The translations under genes were made by a program, and so were the position numbers. A model generated the notes under the pieces. The model was given only the letters and a program-made list of their open reading frames with translations, was not told where the DNA came from and searched no databases. A stretch of DNA of 64,000 bases, taken from the NCBI RefSeq assembly GCF_900142925.1, contig NZ_FRCN01000014.1, positions 124,001 through 188,000 on the forward strand, given 5' to 3'. This stretch comes from Chitinophaga sp. CF418. GTDB lineage: Bacteria > Bacteroidota > Bacteroidia > Chitinophagales > Chitinophagaceae. Positions 59,772 through 64,000 of this stretch are shown piece after piece; the stretch's first letter is position 1; every line of letters starts with the position of its first letter.

Positions 59772-60587
59772 TCAGATAGCGTACTTTAAAAATATAGCTC
59801 GGCGACGCCAATCCTTACATCGTTGAAAAAAATCCCATATTGCAAATTGTTTTGCTACCATGATAATTGCGGATTTTCTTTCTCTCTCTTTCCCGTCATG
59901 CAAAATGTTGGCTACAAACCGTGACCGGTCATTATTTAATACTGTGTAGTAATAGCTCCCGGCACGTGTTACATTTAATTCGTCCTGAAGTATCCCAACA
60001 CGAGACATAAAGTCGTAGAGGAATGCGGGTATCAGATCGAATTCCAATTTACCTGCCAAAAACAAGAAATACAACTCATTACTATAATTGGCGCTTGCTC
60101 GGATGTTTTTACGTTCGTCCGGCAACGATTCAGAAAGACGTTCCCGAGACGCAGACCATTCTTCTACAGCTTTTCGGCGCGCATCGCTATTGATATAGGA
60201 TCTTATAAAAAAAATAAATGTCTTAACATTTAACCCGAAGTATTCTCCATACTCATCATAAACGCCGTTCCGCAACGCTTGCCGAATTTCGTCAATGGTT
60301 ACCCTTGGATACACTTCTATCAGTCTACCATAGAACTCCGATGCGTAAATAGCTAATGTCCCTGGGTCCGCCTTCTGACCGGCGATAGAATATGTTGACG
60401 TAATGATTGTAATCAATTCAGTCTCCACTTCCTCCTGTTCTCTATCAATTATTTTTGCAGACAAGCCTGCCTCAACCATCTTACGACGTTCCGGAGCCAG
60501 CACTTCAGCTGCTTTCCAATTTAGCTCCCTATTGCGCTGTACAAGAACCGCTAAGGGCATGGAATCCCGTTTTACCAGCTTATTCAT
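59772..60587 (-). CDS. Unknown early protein (271 residues)
   Basis: A soluble helical protein of no named family. A central segment (YPRVTIDEIRQALRNGVYDE, then YGEYFGLNVKTFIFFIRSYI, about residues 93-132) recalls replication-associated proteins of Bacteroidota phages. The C-terminus is aromatic and basic (WDFFQRCKDWRRRAIFLKYA). It overlaps the upstream gene by 4 bp (ATGA) and belongs to the early minus-strand operon with the DUF1376-like gene. Confidence 0.55.
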   Translation of the reverse strand: MNKLVKRDSMPLAVLVQRNRELNWKAAEVLAPERRKMVEAGLSAKIIDREQEEVETELITIITSTYSIAGQKADPGTLAIYASEFYGRLIEVYPRVTIDEIRQALRNGVYDEYGEYFGLNVKTFIFFIRSYINSDARRKAVEEWSASRERLSESLPDERKNIRASANYSNELYFLFLAGKLEFDLIPAFLYDFMSRVGILQDELNVTRAGSYYYTVLNNDRSRFVANILHDGKERERKSAIIMVAKQFAIWDFFQRCKDWRRRAIFLKYAI

Positions 60588-61057
60588 ACAAGTTGTCTAT
60601 TTTTTTGCGCTTCAATAATTTCTAAAAAAATGCTCGGCAAGAGATCCACGCCCGGCAATTCACTAATTTCCACCGAATAGAGGCGCTGTCCACCTACGTC
60701 TTCAGTGCACCCAGTTTCCCCTGCCCTTATTTCAACACCCAATACTGTGACTTTATCACCAACGCCAAAAACCTTAACTCCATTATGACGTAACGGTTCA
60801 CGCAATGTTAGAACCGAACCTACGGAGGGGATATAAAAACACATTTTATTTGCCAAGTCAACCAAATAATTCTTGTAATCATCACGGCAACGCTCCAATT
60901 CAAACCATTTACGCACACAGGCCCTTTCTACATCGTTTGATTTAAGATTACGTCTTTTCAAGGCCTCGGCACGATCATACAAATCTTTATACTCCTCCTC
61001 GAGATTTGAAATTATTTGCGGATAATTCAAAACATTTCCACCGTTTACAGAAATCAC
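60584..61057 (-). CDS. Unknown early protein (157 residues)
   Basis: No family is recognised. A helical, charged N-terminal half (ISNLEEEYKDLYDRAEALKR RN; CRDDYKNYLVDLANKM) is followed by a beta-rich, OB- or SH3-like half (VFGVGDKVTVLGVEIRAGET). The fold suggestion is inference. Coupled by ATGA to the next gene in the early operon. Confidence 0.5.
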   Translation of the reverse strand: MISVNGGNVLNYPQIISNLEEEYKDLYDRAEALKRRNLKSNDVERACVRKWFELERCRDDYKNYLVDLANKMCFYIPSVGSVLTLREPLRHNGVKVFGVGDKVTVLGVEIRAGETGCTEDVGGQRLYSVEISELPGVDLLPSIFLEIIEAQKNRQLV

Positions 61058-61115
61058 TTGCTAACCATTTTTAAGTTCCTGTTAAAATTTAGTCATTGCC
61101 CCGAGAGGTAAAGGG

Positions 61116-61958
61116 TTAACTGCGCTTACTCCTTAAAATCTGCATTGCGAGCGCGGCCGCATTAAGATTGTGCGTTATCATACCACCGGCAACCGGACCG
61201 TCGACTACTTCCTCCCTCGCATTCCGTAGCTTCAAAATGATCGATTGGATATGTTTTTCCACCTGTGAGAGGGAAAAATTTTTATAAAACGAATCCTGCG
61301 CCGTAAATGTGACGATAGTCTCCCATACATCTTTGACAACGAGAAACCCACTTTCCTCTTCAAGGTGAACGCTCTCTTCATCTGCAATCAATTCAGCTAT
61401 TTTGCGGGCTGCCGGATAGTCTTTTTCAGTCTGTTTGACATAACCAGGATTATGCTGCTTGAAAATTCCAATCATTTCCGGCACAATGAAAATATCCTTC
61501 GAATTGGAAAAATTTGAATTAGTGGAAAACGTTTCTCCCTTTTCCCCCACACCCCCTATTCCCTCTTTACTATTTCCCTTTCTATTTCTATTTTCATTTT
61601 CATCTTCCATATGTGAATCATATGATTCACATATGTTATTGCCTTTTATCTTTTTTTTACCTGCTCTATTCTCGGCACGAGAGGCACTATAGGCACGCTT
61701 TTTTGCTATACTATCAGCTATCCAAGCAATCAAATAACCTCCATCAACCTTTGTCAAAACTTGATTGAGCTCCATCCTTTCCTCATCTGTTAACTTGCGC
61801 GTGAAAAAGCCATGTTGTTCGTGTGTTATACATGTGTTACGCATATGTTCGCACATCATCCGGTCATAAACCACCTGAGTCGCAGGACTCAGGCAGTTCG
61901 TGTCTCTCAGATAATCACCAGGGTAAAACGTAAAACAAAAAGTTGTATCTGCTGCCAT
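61116..61958 (-). CDS. DUF1376-like replication protein
   Basis: A 280-residue protein whose N-terminus (FCFTFYPGDYLRDTNCLSPA, then TQVVYDRMMCEHM) matches the DUF1376 pattern found at the start of phage replication-initiator-like proteins. A low-complexity basic and Asn/Ser-rich linker (about 95-150) leads to a helical C-terminal part. The likely role is origin recognition or helicase loading, but no helicase gene is visible in this part of the prophage. Confidence 0.68.
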   Translation of the reverse strand: MAADTTFCFTFYPGDYLRDTNCLSPATQVVYDRMMCEHMRNTCITHEQHGFFTRKLTDEERMELNQVLTKVDGGYLIAWIADSIAKKRAYSASRAENRAGKKKIKGNNICESYDSHMEDENENRNRKGNSKEGIGGVGEKGETFSTNSNFSNSKDIFIVPEMIGIFKQHNPGYVKQTEKDYPAARKIAELIADEESVHLEEESGFLVVKDVWETIVTFTAQDSFYKNFSLSQVEKHIQSIILKLRNAREEVVDGPVAGGMITHNLNAAALAMQILRSKRS

Positions 61959-62002
61959 TATTGATTTTGTTATATAAGTACGGGTCTAATAATATTTAAT
62001 CA

Positions 62003-62452
62003 CTACCAGCGACAAGCGCCTTTAAATTCCATTCCAGCCCTACAATGAATTCGAAATACCGGCATAGCCGTTGAAAAAAGCTCCTTAGGATCATTTAGAC
62101 CTGATGCGATCTTTTCAAGATATTTTGAACTATCTACAACAGATTTGATTGCGTCCTTATTGCCGCCCACTGTACAAGCAGAAAGGGAAAACACTACAAT
62201 TACACAGGCAATTGCAGCCATCTTTTTACATGCATTCTCGCCCTTGTATCCCTTTCTGTGAATTTTTTTATTTACTACTTTATAATTCTTATCATACAGG
62301 TCCGCATCGAAGACACGGCCATCTTCAAGTTTATAGTATCGCTTTTCTGTATCAAAAAATTCCGACTCGATAACAGGCTTGGTACTATAGGGACGCACGG
62401 CGGCGAATTCCGAGTGGTTTCTACCCTCAGAATTAAATGTGACTTTCTTCAT
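62003..62452 (-). CDS. Membrane-tethered unknown protein
   Basis: A 149-residue protein with an unusual layout: a soluble N-terminal domain of about 75 residues (SEFFDTEKRYYKLEDGRVFD, then ADLYDKNYKVVNKKIHRKGY), then a hydrophobic segment with a lipobox-like end (IACVIVVFSLSAC, about residues 80-92), then a short helical tail. If it is one real chain it would span the inner membrane once. Alternatively a lipoprotein may start at an internal ATG (MAAIACVIVV). It lies among early genes. Confidence 0.5.
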   Translation of the reverse strand: MKKVTFNSEGRNHSEFAAVRPYSTKPVIESEFFDTEKRYYKLEDGRVFDADLYDKNYKVVNKKIHRKGYKGENACKKMAAIACVIVVFSLSACTVGGNKDAIKSVVDSSKYLEKIASGLNDPKELFSTAMPVFRIHCRAGMEFKGACRW

Positions 62453-62518
62453 TTCGTCTTTTTACAATTGTGTTTTAAAATGGGATTAGGCGTATCCAAC
62501 AAAGAAGTTTCAACGATA

Positions 62519-63406
62519 TCAGTTAAAGTATCTCATTGCCTCTCTACCAACCCATTCGCCCATGTTAACCGCTACAGCATTCCCAATGAGCCGGTAGGAG
62601 CTCATTTTATTCGGGAAAATAAAATCATCCGGAAAACCTTGGAGCCTAGCGTACTCACGAATGGTAAAGGGACGTAACCCATATGGCGAAGACCTATCCT
62701 TAACCATCCTCGTGCCTTGGTCTTTGGAATAGTGCGCTACACAGGTAGGCGCAATGGCTCGCTCATTCTCAGGATCTACAATAATCGGCTTGTCCCTGTA
62801 CTTGCCTTTTATTCGTGATATCACATAATCTTGCAAATCAATGTGGACGTCAGGCTCAAGTATATCTTTAATCTTTGGACGACGAAACGACTGAGCAGGA
62901 GCCGACACCATAAACGGCTTGCGTGTACCAATTAGGATCAATCTTTTCCTTTCTTGCGGGAGCCATAATGCTGCATTAACAGGGCAAAAGATATTAACGT
63001 AATAACCTGGCAATTGAGTCATTGCCTCCATAACCACCTTGAACTTTCTCATTCCCGGAACATTTTCGATGATATACATTTCCGGCTGCTCGATGGCTAC
63101 GTGTCTAAAAAAATGAAGAAACAAATCTTCACCCGTACGGGCATTATGAATATCCGCCCCAGTACTATATTTAGTGCAGGGATACGTACCAACAATAATG
63201 TCGGTGCTTTTTTGCCCTAATACTGTAATCTCTCTAATATCTTGTGTCAATACCGGATGTTGAAAATATTGGGCATTCATTAGCATACACGCCGTGGCTT
63301 CTTCATCGAGGTCCAGAGACTGAACAACATTCACTCCGGCAAACATCATTCCTAGCTCCATACCTCCTACACCGCTGAAATAACCTTTTGCACTTGGTCT
63401 ATACAT
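62519..63406 (-). CDS. C5 cytosine DNA methyltransferase
   Basis: A 295-residue enzyme that methylates cytosine at C5. Motif I is FSGVGGMELG, the catalytic Cys77 is in a variant motif IV (GTYPCTKYS, where PCQ is usual), motif VI is ENV, motif VIII QERKRLILIG, and motif IX/X are FTIREYARLQGFPDDF and LIGNAVAVNM. No restriction endonuclease gene is adjacent, so it is an orphan, probably protecting phage DNA from host restriction. The target-recognition part between VIII and IX is short. Confidence 0.88.
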   Translation of the reverse strand: MYRPSAKGYFSGVGGMELGMMFAGVNVVQSLDLDEEATACMLMNAQYFQHPVLTQDIREITVLGQKSTDIIVGTYPCTKYSTGADIHNARTGEDLFLHFFRHVAIEQPEMYIIENVPGMRKFKVVMEAMTQLPGYYVNIFCPVNAALWLPQERKRLILIGTRKPFMVSAPAQSFRRPKIKDILEPDVHIDLQDYVISRIKGKYRDKPIIVDPENERAIAPTCVAHYSKDQGTRMVKDRSSPYGLRPFTIREYARLQGFPDDFIFPNKMSSYRLIGNAVAVNMGEWVGREAMRYFN

Positions 63407-63708
63407 AGTCTATTAGTCATTAAAACGTTTCTGGCTATTTGCTTTCCGGCACTCTCGTATGCATTAGTGGGCCAACGGCCACTGGTCACGAAATCTCTTT
63501 TTCCTGTAAAGATGTATATGCCATTTAAAAAAAGACAGGGCAATACATTCCCATTTGCCAGCCGGTAAAAAGTATCCATATTTACATATTCGGATCCTAA
63601 TACCGTGGCTTTTCTGTTCGTTTGTAGCCTCGATGTACATTGATTAGTGAATTGTAAGTCGTGAAAGTTTATGTCCACGGTCAACCGCCCATTGATGATT
63701 AGCCTCAA
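63367..63708 (-). CDS. Unknown early protein (113 residues)
   Basis: No family is recognised. The core reads MDTFYRLANGNVLPCLFLNG, then IYIFTGKRDFVTSGRWPTNA. It overlaps the methyltransferase start by 40 bp and the upstream HNH-like gene by 65 bp, so the true start may be internal (an ATG at 63579 avoids the upstream overlap). Part of the early operon. Confidence 0.45.
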   Translation of the reverse strand: MRLIINGRLTVDINFHDLQFTNQCTSRLQTNRKATVLGSEYVNMDTFYRLANGNVLPCLFLNGIYIFTGKRDFVTSGRWPTNAYESAGKQIARNVLMTNRLCIDQVQKVISAV

Positions 63709-63988
63709 TCCAATTGTTACAGAGAAAGCAGGAAGCCTCCCAAAATGACATATCTAGCAAGAGTTTAATGGTATCTTTCCCCTTTCTGTGATTAACACAC
63801 TCTGCATGATAACTACAGACGGGACTACGGATATTGCAAACAGGATTATCTATTACGAACTGCCTAGCTTGGGGCTGATACTCCCTTCTATTAATCCTTT
63901 CCCTCTTAATGCTAAATTGCCGGATCCGTTTTGCTTTTTTATCGTTTCGCAGATATTGATGAAACCTACAAAAACCCTTGCTAAACAC
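63644..63988 (-). CDS. HNH-like zinc-binding protein, possibly cut by the window edge
   Basis: A chain of at least 114 residues with a cysteine/histidine arrangement like phage HNH-type or NinG-like proteins: CNIRSPVCSYHAECVNHRKG followed by FWEASCFLCNNWIEANHQWA. Four cysteines and several histidines could bind zinc. The first half is basic (KKAKRIRQFSIKRERINRRE). The start assigned here is GTG twelve bases from the window end, so the gene may begin outside. A nuclease or DNA-recombination role is likely, but catalytic residues are uncertain. Confidence 0.55.
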   Translation of the reverse strand: MFSKGFCRFHQYLRNDKKAKRIRQFSIKRERINRREYQPQARQFVIDNPVCNIRSPVCSYHAECVNHRKGKDTIKLLLDMSFWEASCFLCNNWIEANHQWAVDRGHKLSRLTIH

Positions 63989-64000
63989 GGGACCAATGCA

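Noticed and set aside
1..64000. CRISPR arrays, IS elements and ribosomal RNA
   Set aside because: No regularly spaced repeats, transposase genes or rRNA-like sequence were seen.

Overview
The window is a piece of a Bacteroidota chromosome, most like Chitinophaga or a relative, carrying most of a temperate contractile-tailed prophage. Pointers to the phylum are gliding-motility genes gldF/gldG, a fused MurF-alanine racemase, a T9SS-type C-terminal sorting domain, and promoters of the form TTTG-N19-TAnnTTTG. This assignment is inference from gene content; no ribosomal RNA is present.

Host region, 1-21.8 kb. In order: gldF-gldG (gliding/T9SS ABC transporter parts), murF-alr and lspA (cell wall and lipoprotein maturation), a TonB-dependent receptor with its own promoter and terminator, a TauE/SafE permease, fumC, an enoyl-CoA hydratase, an outer-membrane barrel protein, a B12-binding protein, glnS and gltX (convergent around a 23-bp terminator stem), a polysaccharide deacetylase, a lipoprotein, a TatD nuclease, a type I asparaginase and tRNA-Ser(GGA). 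This is ordinary housekeeping sequence.

The prophage starts at the 3' end of tRNA-Ser with a tyrosine integrase (21.9 kb) and runs past the right edge. Left accessory part, 23-33.4 kb: a four-gene lysis cassette (small coiled-coil membrane protein, holin-like protein, predicted unimolecular spanin, NlpC/P60-type endolysin); two cistrons behind near-identical 92-nt promoter-leaders, one encoding an LPD29-type protein; and cargo including a subtilisin-like protease with a T9SS tail next to an ECF sigma factor, an XRE regulator and several small unknowns.

Late part, 33.4-57 kb, all on the minus strand. Read in transcription order it is: minor tail Z-like protein, ParB-domain protein, terminase small and large subunits, a DnaA-C-like protein, gpW, portal, a DUF1064 nuclease-like protein, a fused prohead protease/major capsid protein, capsid cement, head-tail joining, gp37-like, sheath, tube, E/E' (with an AAATTTT -1 frameshift site), tape measure, U, X, D, V, W, J, I, tail fibre/collar and an SGNH hydrolase. 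The packaging and capsid genes look lambda/Mu-like, while the tail is P2-like in a rearranged order.

Control and early part, 57-64 kb: a HigBA toxin-antitoxin pair; an XRE repressor with a perfect 17-bp palindrome just upstream, divergent from a small soluble histidine kinase; then minus-strand early genes (two unknowns, a DUF1376-like replication protein, a membrane-tethered unknown, an orphan C5 cytosine methyltransferase and HNH-like proteins).

The most promising points for new biology are the repressor/histidine-kinase divergon, the twin leader units with the LPD29 protein, the ECF-sigma/T9SS-protease cargo, and the secreted SGNH protein at the end of the tail operon.
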